64,000 bases of DNA. Source: Saccopteryx bilineata (taxonomy: Eukaryota > Chordata > Mammalia > Chiroptera > Emballonuridae). The stretch covers positions 292,104,590-292,168,589 of the forward strand of contig NC_089492.1 in NCBI RefSeq assembly GCF_036850765.1, read 5' to 3'. Positions within the stretch are counted from its first letter, which is position 1. Each line of letters opens with the position of its first letter. Positions 39,902 through 49,941 of the stretch are shown here, one piece after another. The notes beneath the pieces were generated by a model that was not told the origin of the DNA, did no database searches, and saw nothing but the letters and a program-made list of their open reading frames with translations. The translations under genes and the position numbers were made by a program.

Positions 39902-40838
39902 TTTAAAAAGCAAATGTTTAGTTATAAACAACAGATCTGTGGCTTATGACATGTGACAGTGTAGTGTACGATGACAAGCAGCTGAAGGGAAGACTCTTCC
40001 ATGATGTTCTTACACCACAGCTGAAGCACTGGCCAATTACTGAAGGTAGACAGTGGGAAGAGAGTGGTGGGAAGTGAAAAGGTACACATCTAAAGCCCAG
40101 AGAAACCATTACAACAACGAGAATGAGTGTAGTGAATAAACCAACAAGAATATGATGGAATCATAAAAAGTATTTTGGTTAATCCAAAGAAAGCAGAAAA
40201 CCACTAAAAAGGAAATTAAAAAAAAAAAACAAAACAGCAAAATGACTCAAACCTAATTTCGAGGATCACATTAAACGTTAATGGTGGCAGCATCCAATTA
40301 GAAGGCAGAGATTATCAGCCTGGTGAGATCACAAGAAGCCCACTGCAGATACAGACGCAGCAGGTGAGAGGGAACAGATTGACAGACACATGTCACACAA
40401 CAGCACAGAAAGCTGGAGCTTTAGTATCAGACATTAGTATCAGACATAGTGCATTTCAGAGCAAACATGAACCAGGAACTCATCAAATTGAAAGGGCCAA
40501 GTAATCAAAACAAAACAGAACAAAACTCACCCACAAAACCTATATATTTCATATCCCTAATAACAAAGCTACAAAGTATCTGAAGCAGAAACTGACATAA
40601 CTGCACAGAGCCAAACCTGCAATTACAAAAGAATTTTAGTACTTCTGTTAGTGAGGGATGGAGGTGTGAACAGAAAGTCAGCAAAGACACATATCTAACT
40701 AACTTGCTGTGGCACATGACTTATGTTCACAGAAGACTCCACCCAACACAAGTTCTCAAGTACAGAGACATTTACCAAGATAGACTACATTCTGGACAGA
40801 AACAAGCCTCCATGCAATCAGAAAGTAATTGGAAAGTA

Positions 40839-41174
40839 CAGCTGACCCTTGAGCAATGCAGGACTGGGTGGGTGGGAGGGGCATAGGCAATGGGTACAAT
40901 CCTGTGCACAGCCGAAAATCCATGTATAACTCTCACTCTCCCAACTCTGAACTCCTAATAGCCTACTGTTGACTAGAAACCTTATCAATAACATGAACAG
41001 TGGGTTCACACACCCTGGACGTTGTTATATACTATGTTCTTACAATAAAGTAAGCAAGAGAAAAGACAACATTAAGAAAATCATAACAAAAAAATACGTT
41101 TACAGTAGTTACTGAAAAAAGCTGCGTATACATGAACCCAACATCTCAAAAATGTGTTGCTCAATGGTCAGCTG
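40839..41174. mobile_element. Tigger/mariner-like DNA transposon, non-autonomous
   Basis: Bounded by CAGCTGACCCTTGAGCAATG and the diverged inverse GTTGCTCAATGGTCAGCTG. TA dinucleotides flank it at 40837-40838 and 41175-41176. The interior has AATAAAGTAAGCAAGAGAAA, as in Tigger-derived repeats. It sits inside L1 sequence. Confidence 0.75.
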
Positions 41175-42502
41175 TATTTTGGACTGAATGAAAATAAAAA
41201 TACACGTTGGAATTTGTGGGGTGCCTCGAAAACAGCACTTAGGAGAAAACCAAATGTTTGTACTAGAAAAGAAGAACAATCTCAAATAAATAACTAGGCT
41301 TCTAACTGAAGAAACTAGAAAAAGGACAAAGCCAGCCTAACAGAAGCCAAATAAAAGAAAATTATAAGATCAAAACAGGATTCTATGAAGTAGAAAACAG
41401 AAAAATAACAAGAAAAAAAAAATCAGTGAAACCAAAACTGGTTCTTGAAGATCAGGAACATTGATGAACTCTTTCCAGACTGGTCAGGAAGAGGGAAACA
41501 GAAAGAGCTGAGAGCTGTCCTGCTGGCATCGTCACAAGGACACTAGGGGAACAGGGTGAAGGGACGCATGCCAACCCATTGACAACGCAGGTGAATTAGG
41601 CAATCACTAGTGAAAACAAACAGTTCTCAATCAGCAACAGATAACCTGAACAGCCCAACGTAGTTAAAAATCATTCCCACAATAAAACCTCAAGACCTAG
41701 ATGGGTTTCAACAGTAAGTGCTACCGAGTATTTTTTTAAAAAATAATTCTTTCAGCAAATGTAAGAGGAGAGAATACTCCCGAAATATTCTATGAAACCA
41801 ACATTACTATGATACCAAAACCAGACACAGACATTATAAGAAAAAACAAACAAAAAATAAAAATGAAAAAATCACAGACCAAAACTCGTCACAAACATCA
41901 AAGCAAAAATTATAAATAAAATTTTAGTAAATCCAACTCAACAACATTCTAAAAGGATGAACACCATGACCGGAGGGGGTAGAGGGATTATTATTCCAGG
42001 AATGAAAGGGGAGTTGGTGTTCAAAGTCAGTACATGTAACTCACCATATTAATAAACTAAAAAAGGAACGGTTCAATAAATGCAGAAGCATTTGACAATA
42101 TATAACATGCACTCCTGATCAAAGCAAACTAGGTCTAGAACTGTCTGGGCTTCCTCAGTCCAACACACCATGCCTCCCCCAGGTCAGGGACAAGGGACGT
42201 CGGCTCTCACCACTCCTATTCAGTACAGACAGTCTAACCTCCTGCACTCAGGCAAGACAGAAAAAAGGCATCCAGACAGGACAGAAAGAAGTAAAACTGT
42301 CCCAATTCACAGGTGACACCATCATCTATGTAGAAAATCTGTTCAAATCCACAAAAAAGCTACTAGAACTAATACCTGAATTGCAAGGTTACAGGGTGCA
42401 GAATCACTATAGTACTCCAAAAATCAATAGTACTAGAAACTTTTCATCAGGGACTGAGAGTTTAAATATACTACCTGTAATGAACAGCAAAAGAGAAAAA
42501 CC

Positions 42503-42651
42503 TTTTTTTTTTTTTTCTTTTTTCCTGAGAGAGTCAGGGAGAAAGACAGGAACATGGAGCTGCTCCTGTGTGTGCACTGACCAGGGAATCGAACTGGCAA
42601 CCTCCGTGCTCTGGGATGATGCTCCAACCAACAGAGCTATCCAGCCAGGGC
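42503..42651 (-). mobile_element. Old short SINE
   Basis: Minus-strand head GCCCTGGCTGGATAGCTCTG at 42651, with the A tail as a T run at 42503. It abuts another SINE. Confidence 0.7.
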
Positions 42652-42855
42652 TTATTATTTATTTTATTGATCGAATGATTTTTAGAGAGACAGAGAGAGG
42701 AAGGAATAGAGAAGGCAGGAGGAAGGGAAGTATTCATTTGTTGTTCCACTCAGTCATGCACTCATTGCTTCCTATGAGTGCCCTGACCGGGGGTGGAAAC
42801 CGCAATCTTGTCATTTTCAGTAGATGCTCCTAACCAAATGAGCTAACTGACCAGA
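42652..42855 (-). mobile_element. Old short SINE, second of a tandem pair
   Basis: Minus-strand head TCTGGTCAGTTAGCTCATTT at 42855 and a tail near 42652, directly next to the preceding SINE and in the same orientation. Confidence 0.65.
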
Positions 42856-43063
42856 ATCAAGAAAACTTTTTTTTTAAAGATCAGTAAATCTGACAAAAGG
42901 CATCAAAGACCTGTGCACTGAAAACACTACAATGGAGAGATGTACAGGCACCAGCACAGGTGTACAGATGTACAGGAGACACTGGGTGTGGCTCCAGACC
43001 ACAGCCAGTCCTGTCTTTGCTGGTAGAGGGTCTTGCCTCTAGGTTGTAAAAAACACACTATCT

Positions 43064-43208
43064 GGCCCTGGCCAGATAGCTCAGAGCATCGTCCCAAAGC
43101 ACAGAGGTTGCTGGTTCAATCCCCAGTCAGGGCACATATAGGAGCATATCTATGTTTCTGTTTCTCTCTCTCTAAAATCAATAAAGAAAAATTAAAATAA
43201 GAAAAAAA
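43064..43208 (+). mobile_element. Old short SINE
   Basis: The head GGCCCTGGCCAGATAGCTCA and B-box-like GGTTCAATCCCC are clear, and it ends in TAAAATCAATAAAG and an A-rich tail. Confidence 0.75.
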
Positions 43209-43500
43209 GTCTGACTGGTGATGGCACAATAGATAGAGCATCAACCTGGGATGCTGAGGTCCCAGGATTGAAACTCCGGGTTGCCGCCTTGAGCGTGGGC
43301 TCACTGACATAATCCTATGGTCGCTGGTGTGAGCAAGGGGTCACTGGCTCAGCTGGAGCCCCCCAATCAAGGCACATATGAGAAGCAATCAGTGAACAAC
43401 TAAAGTGACTCAACTACAAGTTTATGCTTCTCATCTCTCTCCCTCTCGTTCACTCACTAAAAAGAAATGTGTAAAATAATAATTGCAACTTAAAAAAAAA
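43209..43500 (+). mobile_element. Diverged SINE-B
   Basis: Reads GTCTGACTGGTGATGGCACA, then the body motifs GGCACATATGAGAAGCAATC and GTGAACAACTAAAGTG of SINE-B. It joins the preceding SINE tail directly. Confidence 0.7.
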
Positions 43501-43535
43501 CTCTTAAAATTCAACAGGACAATGACAATTTAATA

Positions 43536-43862
43536 CAGGGGTCAGGAACCTATGGCTCGCAAGCCAGATGTAGCTCTTTTGATGGCTGCATCTGGCTCGC
43601 AGACAAATCTTTAATAAAAAAATAATAATAATGTTAAAAGTATAAAACATTCTCATGTATTACAATCCATTCATTTCCTACCACTCATGTTCATGGTTGC
43701 GGGTGGCTGGAGCCAATCACAGCTGTCCTCCGGGACACCACCAAATTTTTATTGGATAATGTGTAAGGTACACGGGTCGTTCGTTGTATGGCTCTCAAGG
43801 AATTACATTTTAAAATATGTGGCGTTCATGGCTCTCTCAGCCAAAAAGGTTCCTGACCCCTG
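43536..43862. mobile_element. Non-autonomous hAT transposon (family 1), uninterrupted
   Basis: 327 bp bounded by CAGGGGTCAGGAACC and GGTTCCTGACCCCTG, a 15-bp perfect inverted repeat. The 8-bp duplication is atttaata / atttaatt (7 of 8) at 43528-43535 and 43863-43870. It sits in L1 sequence and is the reverse-oriented partner of 21244-21971. Confidence 0.92.
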
Positions 43863-44832
43863 ATTTAATTTAAAATAATGGGCAAAAATCTGAACAGGCA
43901 CTGCACCACAGAAGATGTATGGGTGACACAAAGGAACGCCCACTTTGAGGAGTCAGAAGGGAAATGCACAGTGAGGGACCACCACTGCACAGCCATCAGA
44001 GGGCTAACACTAACATGACGCCCACACTAAGAGCCCCTGAGGACATGCAGGAACTGAAACTCTCGCACTGCGATGGAGATAAAAACACTGTAAGCACTTT
44101 GGAGGATACCTCGGCATCTCTAAAAGGTCCAACATACACATAAATACACGGTCAGGCCATTCTACAGCTAGGTATCTATCCAAGGCAATAAAACCTGTAT
44201 GTCCCTACCAAAACTTGCAAATGAATGTTCACAGCACTATTTCTGATAGCTAAGAACTGGAAATGATTCAAATCACCTCAACAGATGAATGAATAAACAG
44301 AATTGTGGGAAAACGGGGGGAAAAGGGGTTAAGTGGGGAATACACACAACCATGCGGAAGAATTTCAAAATACGTATGCTGAGTAGAAGAAACCAGAGCA
44401 AAAACAGACTTCACTTATACAAAGCTCTAGGGAAGGTAAAACGAGCTACGTTTGTGGTGACAGGAAGCTGATCAGTGGCAGCCTGAAGCTGGGGGTGGAT
44501 AGGGGTCACTAGGGGACACTTGTGGGTGACAGACAGGCTCCTTATCTTGACTACAGTGACAGTTTCACATGTGTACACGTTTATCAAAGTTACCAACCCG
44601 CACACTTTAAGTGCGGCTTACTATGTCAATTATGCTTCTAAAAAGCTGTTTTTAAAATAACTATAAAGCCATGATCCTAACTGGACCCTTTATGTTCCAG
44701 GATTCATTTGTTCTACAGCTTTAAACAATACCCACAAGCCCAATGACAAATGTCAACAAGCAGCGTAAGGCCACCATTTCTTCAATGGTTGATCCCAAAC
44801 ATATTCTTTTCCCTCCTAAAAAGATACACAGA

Positions 44833-45121
44833 GACTGAGCTGTGGTGGTGCAGTGGATGGTGTTGACCCGGAACGCTGGGCTCTCTAGTTCGAAACTCCA
44901 AGGTTGCTGTGAATGTGGGTTCATTAACTTGAGCACCAGATCACATCATAAATCCATGGTCGCTGGCTTGAGCAAAGGGTCACTGGCTTGGCTGGAGCCC
45001 CCCAAGTCAAGGCACATATGAGAAGCAATCAATGAACAACTAAAGTGCTGCAACTACAAGTTGATATTTATCTCTCTCCCTTCAACTCCCCACCTTTCGC
45101 TAAAAATAAATAAATAAATAA
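44833..45121 (+). mobile_element. Diverged SINE-B
   Basis: Head ACTGAGCTGTGGTGGTGCAG, body GGCACATATGAGAAGCAATC, and a TAAA-repeat tail. Confidence 0.7.
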
Positions 45122-46634
45122 TCTGAAGCTCAAATTTAAGAACCAGTGGTCTAGAAAACTCAGCAAGAGTGATAGACTGACTCAGAGCCAAGAATGAACA
45201 AATCCAAAGCAAGCATTTAACAGAAAGCTGTGGACCACACTCCCTAGGAGGCACTGGACCTCTGGGTGTTCTTGGGTAAAATGTAAGTCTACTAAGAACC
45301 TTCACAGGAAACAGTTCAGAAGGAGAAAGGAAAATGATACTGCCCCTGATACACCTCTATCAGTAAAGGACTGGGCTGGTTTCCTTCACTTCGGGACCAA
45401 CAGCTTTCAACCCATTTTAAAAAACAATTCTAAAATGTTGCAGCTTCATTCTTCTTTGCCTCTGCATTTCACTCAACAGAATCTGGAACTCAGTCATTCT
45501 TCAGGGATGATGAAGCCTTAGAATAAGGAGCCCGAGTCATTCCTCTCAACATCAATCAAGACCATGTTCTGCCATAGACACCACATGCTAAGACCTTTGA
45601 TGACATGTACATATATGATGCACGCACATTAGCATGCATCATAAGACAGTCCAAGAAAATTAGTCCTGTTTATCTGAGGGATACTTATGGTTAAAGTCAC
45701 AAATAGCTGGCACTACCAGGGTTTCTTCTTTAAAGCAGCTCCTTATGCTCTTCCTTTTTCAATAAAATGTCATAAATTTTTGCAGATCCACAGAGAAATA
45801 TCAGGAAGCTATAATAAAATGCATCACGAGAAAAGAAGAGCAAAAATACTTCAACCCCATTCCTCTCTCAAAAATCGCCAAAACCCCTGCTACGCAACGA
45901 ACAAGGAGCCGTCAGCTTTTACACAAAAGCTGGGAGGTGGCTGGGGCCAAGCAGCTGCAGAGAAAGACCCCCAGGACCACATGGAAAAGCTCAGGTGCGG
46001 GGTGCAGCCATGAAGGGGGGCAGAGGGGAGGTTTCGAAGGAGCGAGTCTGCATGAGGAACACGGTGCTGGACTTTCATGTGGTCCCGCTGCCCGCTGGTG
46101 CTTCTGCCTTGATGGGACCAAACAGTCAAGAATCAAAGTCCAAAACAAACCAAAGAACTTCAGGAAAACCAAAGAAACACTGTCAGCATCCCTGGGGACG
46201 GGGGACGGGGGACGAGGGACGAGACAAAAGCAGGTGCCTTTACAAAAGAAACAGGAGCAAAAGAGGAGGCCTTGAAATTAAAATTAAAACCACAGAAGCT
46301 AAAAGTAGACAGGTAAGAAGACAGTATTAGGTGCCAACGCTGAGGCAACCTAACCCAGGAACGCTCGGAGACAGAGAGGAGGACCAAGGCAACGAGCGGC
46401 CCAGACATCCAAAAGGACCAACCAGCCAGAAGGCCCTCCAGAAGGAAGGAGAACCAGACACCCCAGCATGCCCTACACAGGGAGCAGGAGCCTCATAGGA
46501 CCAAGGCACTCAGGTGCCTAGCACAGGGCCAGTCACACACCTGTCCCACACCATGCCCTCATGGCTAGGGAGAGTACTGTGTGGGACCCAGGCCAGGAGT
46601 ACAAAACCAAACCATGATCACGTCCTGGACACAG
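45122..46634. other. Intron 1 segment, unique DNA
   Basis: No transposon recognised. It contains a G-rich tandem run at 46194-46218 and a somewhat AT-rich stretch at 45560-45830. Confidence 0.5.
46194..46218 (+). repeat. G-rich heptamer repeat (G-quadruplex candidate)
   Basis: Four G-runs at 46194-46197, 46200-46204, 46207-46211 and 46216-46218, with loops of 2-4 bases, made of GGGGACG-type units. Confidence 0.7.
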
Positions 46635-46842
46635 GTCAGAACTGCAGGACCCAGGACCAAACAGGCGGAAAGTGAGGTCAGAACTTCAGGACCCGCGGGG
46701 AACAGACAGGAAATGAGGTGAGAACTTCAGGACCCAAGGGGAACAGACAAGAAGTAAGGTCAGAACTGAGGGTCCCAGGGCAAGAGCAGACAGGAAGTGA
46801 GGACAGAACTGTGGGAAACGGGGCAAGAGCAGACAGATGGAG
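46635..46842. repeat. Minisatellite, five 41-43 bp units
   Basis: Units at 46635-46676, 46677-46717, 46718-46758, 46759-46801 and 46802-46842. Each starts with a variant of GTCAGAACTTCAGGACCC and most end in AACAGACAGGAAATGAG-like sequence. Units 2 and 3 are the closest pair; 4 and 5 share GGGCAAGAGCAGACAG. Confidence 0.85.
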
Positions 46843-47578
46843 CAACAGGAGGTTGCCTGAGGAGCAGAGCCGTCAGTCCACCATCTCCCACAGAATAACA
46901 GAGCATGTCTTGCTGGGTAGCACAGGGCTAAAGGCTGCCTGCACCCCACAGCTGGAAACAGGCATCTGGAGGAAGAGCCACCCCAGCTGTGCAGACTCAG
47001 AACATCCCAATCCTACCTGCAAATGCCAAGTCACAGCCAGAATATCTTGGCCTGCACTGTGAGGACTTCGGAAGCAAAGAGAAGATTCCCTGAGCTCCTG
47101 TCCCTGGCCCCTTGAGCCCATCCCCCCCAAAGGGAGCAGTGACAGCCAGGCGTGCACAGGACAGTCCGACAGTGGGTGTGATTCCAACATGTCCAGACTG
47201 AGCATCGAGGAAATTAAAGTGAAAAACCATCAAATAAACATACACAGGGTCTGGAGCTTCCAGTGTGGCAATTCCTGGGATGCAGTGGCTTCACTGCAGG
47301 CTGCTCAAAGGACAGAAGGGTATGAGATGACTGTGGTGGAGCAAGGGTCCCCCAAGTACCAGGTAACAGGAGACACACAGGGAGGGGCAGTGCCATGTGC
47401 TCCAGGGTGAGGCAGGAGGACCTGGGGCTGGCTCCTTCCATCAGCACCAACATGTGATGATTCCGTCATCAGGCTCACAGCCCAACAGTGCCTCAGCTAA
47501 GGGCAGAACAACCAATCGGGAGGGCAGGATCAGAGCACTCTGGCAGGCCCGCCCAGCCCCACTCCAAGCAGGTGCATC
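46843..47578. other. Intron 1 segment, unique DNA
   Basis: No feature recognised. Confidence 0.5.
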
Positions 47579-47737
47579 GGCTAGACCAGTGATCCCCAAC
47601 CCCCGGGCCGCGGACCAGTACTGGTCCATGGGCCATTTGGTACTGGTCTGCAGAGAAAGAATAAATAACTTACATTATTTCTGTTTTATTTATATTTAAG
47701 TCTGAACAATATTTTATTTTTAAAAAATGACCAGATC

Positions 47738-48111
47738 GTGCCCTGGCCAGTTGGCTCAGTGGTAGAGTGTCGGCCTGGTGTGCAGGAGTCCCGGGTTCGA
47801 TTCCCGGCCAGGGCACACAGGAGAAGCGCCCATCTGCTTCTCCACCCCTCCTTCTCCTCTCCTTCCTCTCTGTCTCTCTCTTCCCCTCCCGCAGCTGAGG
47901 CTCCATTGGAGCAAAGATGGCCCGGGCACTGAGGATGGCTCTGTGGCCTCTGCCTCAGGCACTAGAATGGCTCTGGATGCAACAGAGCGACGCCCCAGAG
48001 GGGCAGAGCATCAGCCCCTGGTGGGCATGCTGGGTGGATCCCGGTTGGGCGCATGCGGGAGTCTGACTGCCTCCCCATTTCCAGCTTCGGAAAAATGCAA
48101 AAAAAAAAAAA
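47738..48111 (+). mobile_element. SINE-A nested in the hAT element
   Basis: The head GCCCTGGCCAGTTGGCTCAG follows an upstream GACCAGAT at 47729-47736, and the same 8 bases return at 48112-48119 after the A tail, restoring the hAT interior. Confidence 0.9.
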
Positions 48112-48155
48112 GACCAGATTCCCTCTGTTACATCCGTCCAAGACTCACTCTTGAC

Positions 48156-48491
48156 CAGGAGTCCCCAAACTACAGCCCGCGGGCTGCATGTGGCCCCCTG
48201 AGGCCATTTATTCAGCCCCTGCCGCACTTCTGGAAGGGGCACCTCTTTCATTGGTGGTCAGTGAGAGGAGCATAGTTCCCATTGAAATACTGGTCAGTTT
48301 GTTGATTTAAATTTACTTGTTCTTTATTTTAAATATTGTTTTTGTTCCCATTTTGTTTTTTTTTTTTGCTTTAAAATAAGATATGTGCAGTGTGCATAGA
48401 AATTTGTTCATAGTTTTTTTTATAGTCCGGCTCTCCAACGGTCTGAGGGACAGTGAACTAACCCCCTGTGTAAAAAGTTTGGGGACCCCTG
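48156..48491. mobile_element. hAT transposon (family 3) nested in family 2
   Basis: 336 bp bounded by CAGGAGTCCCCAAAC and GTTTGGGGACCCCTG. The perfect 8-bp duplication CTCTTGAC lies at 48148-48155 and 48492-48499. Removing it and one CTCTTGAC restores the host element's ACTCACTCTTGAC sequence. No transposase. Confidence 0.93.
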
Positions 48492-48618
48492 CTCTTGACA
48501 CTTGTCTCGGTCACGTGATACATTTATCCGTCCCACCCTAAAGGCCAGTCCGTGAAAATATTTTCTGACATTAAACCGGTCTGTGGCCCAAAAAAGGTTG
48601 GGGACCACTGGGCTAGAC

Positions 48619-49557
48619 TATGGCCTATCCATATGGTGAACCTTCTAGAATCTTTGCAATCTATAAGCAATCTCACATATATCAAAGTGGATCAGAGAAA
48701 CAGAGCCATCCCCCCTAGACCCACCCAGAGGTCAGTTATGAATATGCCAGAGGCATCTGAAAAAAAAAACACACAAGCACAGCCCAGGACAGCTCCAGGC
48801 CCAGGAAGGACCTCAAACACGAGGACCACAGCCCCAAAGGCTACACGGTGGCCTGCACCTCCTCCATCACAGCCGGGCCCTCCCAGCAGCCCTGAGAGGC
48901 TGGTGTCCTCTGCTCTTGGCACCTCTGGGAGAGGACCTTCTTTCCCAACACTATGCTGACACCCCTGGGAGAGGAAAATGCCAAGCCACTAAGGTGGCAG
49001 CCCATGGTTGGGCGTATGTGGCACCTGGGATGGCTTCTCAGCTAGAGCAAACCAGTCGGATCTGACCACCAGGGCCGCTATGGCTCATGAGTGTAAGGTG
49101 TCCAGAAGAATGGAAGACCCTCTCATCTAGCAGTAAGCGCTGTCCACAACGTCCACACTGCCCTACAACACATAGGGGCCACCAGTACTAAGCTGTCCAA
49201 GGCCTTTGCTGACCAGTCACACACACCCCCCCGGTGCCCCTCACTGAATCTGGCAGCTATGGGGCTCCTTCCCACATGGGCACAGGCTCCTGAGGCCAAA
49301 TGCTCTCAAGAGTCTGAATGAAAATGTCTGGTTCAACATGCACTACACAGAAACTGACCCTGGGTTAGGAGGGGGCAGCCAGTGACAGTATCAGGTCCTC
49401 AAGGTAGAAAGTACTGGTGGGCCAGGCTGACGCTCCATGTGCTCCCACTGCGCAGTCACCTACATCCCTGGGCCCTGCAGACAGCCCATGAATATGCACA
49501 CGGCAGGCACACAATAGCCACAGGAAAGCACCAGCCGTCTCATCTTCTCACCCTCCC
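48619..49557. other. Intron 1 segment, unique DNA
   Basis: No feature recognised. Confidence 0.5.
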
Positions 49558-49941
49558 TTTCTTTCTTTTTTTTCCCCCCTTAAGTGAGAAGCAGGGAGGC
49601 AGGGAGACAGACTCCCGCATGCACCCTGACCAGGACCCACCCAGCAAGCCCCCTATGGGGTGATGCTCTGCCCATCTGAGGCTGTTGCTCTGTTGCTCAG
49701 CAACTGAGCTATTTTAGTGCCTGAAGCAAAGCCATGAAGCCATCCTCAACACCAGGGGCCAACTTGCTCCAACTGAGTCATGGCTATGGTAGGAGAATAG
49801 GAGGGGGGAGAGAAGGGAGTGGGGGAGCAGGAGGGGAGGAGAAACAGACGGTCACTTCTCCTGTGTTCCCTGACCGGGAACTGAATCCAGAATATCCATA
49901 TGCTGGGCCGATGCTCTACCACTGAGCCAACTGGCCAGGGC
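49558..49941 (-). mobile_element. Diverged SINE-A
   Basis: The minus-strand head GCCCTGGCCAGTTGGCTCAG ends at 49941, and the tail is a T-rich run near 49558. The body is diverged from the other SINE-A copies, and there is no clear target duplication, so this is the oldest copy of the family here. Confidence 0.8.

Larger units (their letters stand above)
40140..44657 (+). mobile_element. Large decayed L1 (LINE-1), antisense to SKI, with later insertions
   Basis: L1 ORF2-like sequence runs left to right: an endonuclease-region match near 40270-40370, an ACATTCTGGACAGAAACAAG block near 40790, a GGAATTTGTGGGGTGCCTCG block near 41210, reverse-transcriptase-region sequence near 42180-42420, then the 3' UTR to AATTATGCTTCTAAAAAGCTG near 44650. 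All frames are broken. A Tigger-like element, an hAT element and several SINEs interrupt it. The 5' limit is uncertain; 38601-39470 may belong to the same element. Confidence 0.75.
47587..48610. mobile_element. hAT transposon (family 2) carrying two younger insertions
   Basis: The outer element is bounded by CAGTGATCCCCAACC and GGTTGGGGACCACTG. A perfect 8-bp duplication GGCTAGAC lies at 47579-47586 and 48611-48618. Its interior is that of 26639-26935 in the same orientation, but it is split by a SINE and by another hAT element, giving 1024 bp in total. Confidence 0.93.

Noticed and set aside
46635..46842. CRISPR-like array of spaced repeats
   Set aside because: Units are contiguous and diverged with no spacers, in a mammalian intron; it is a minisatellite.
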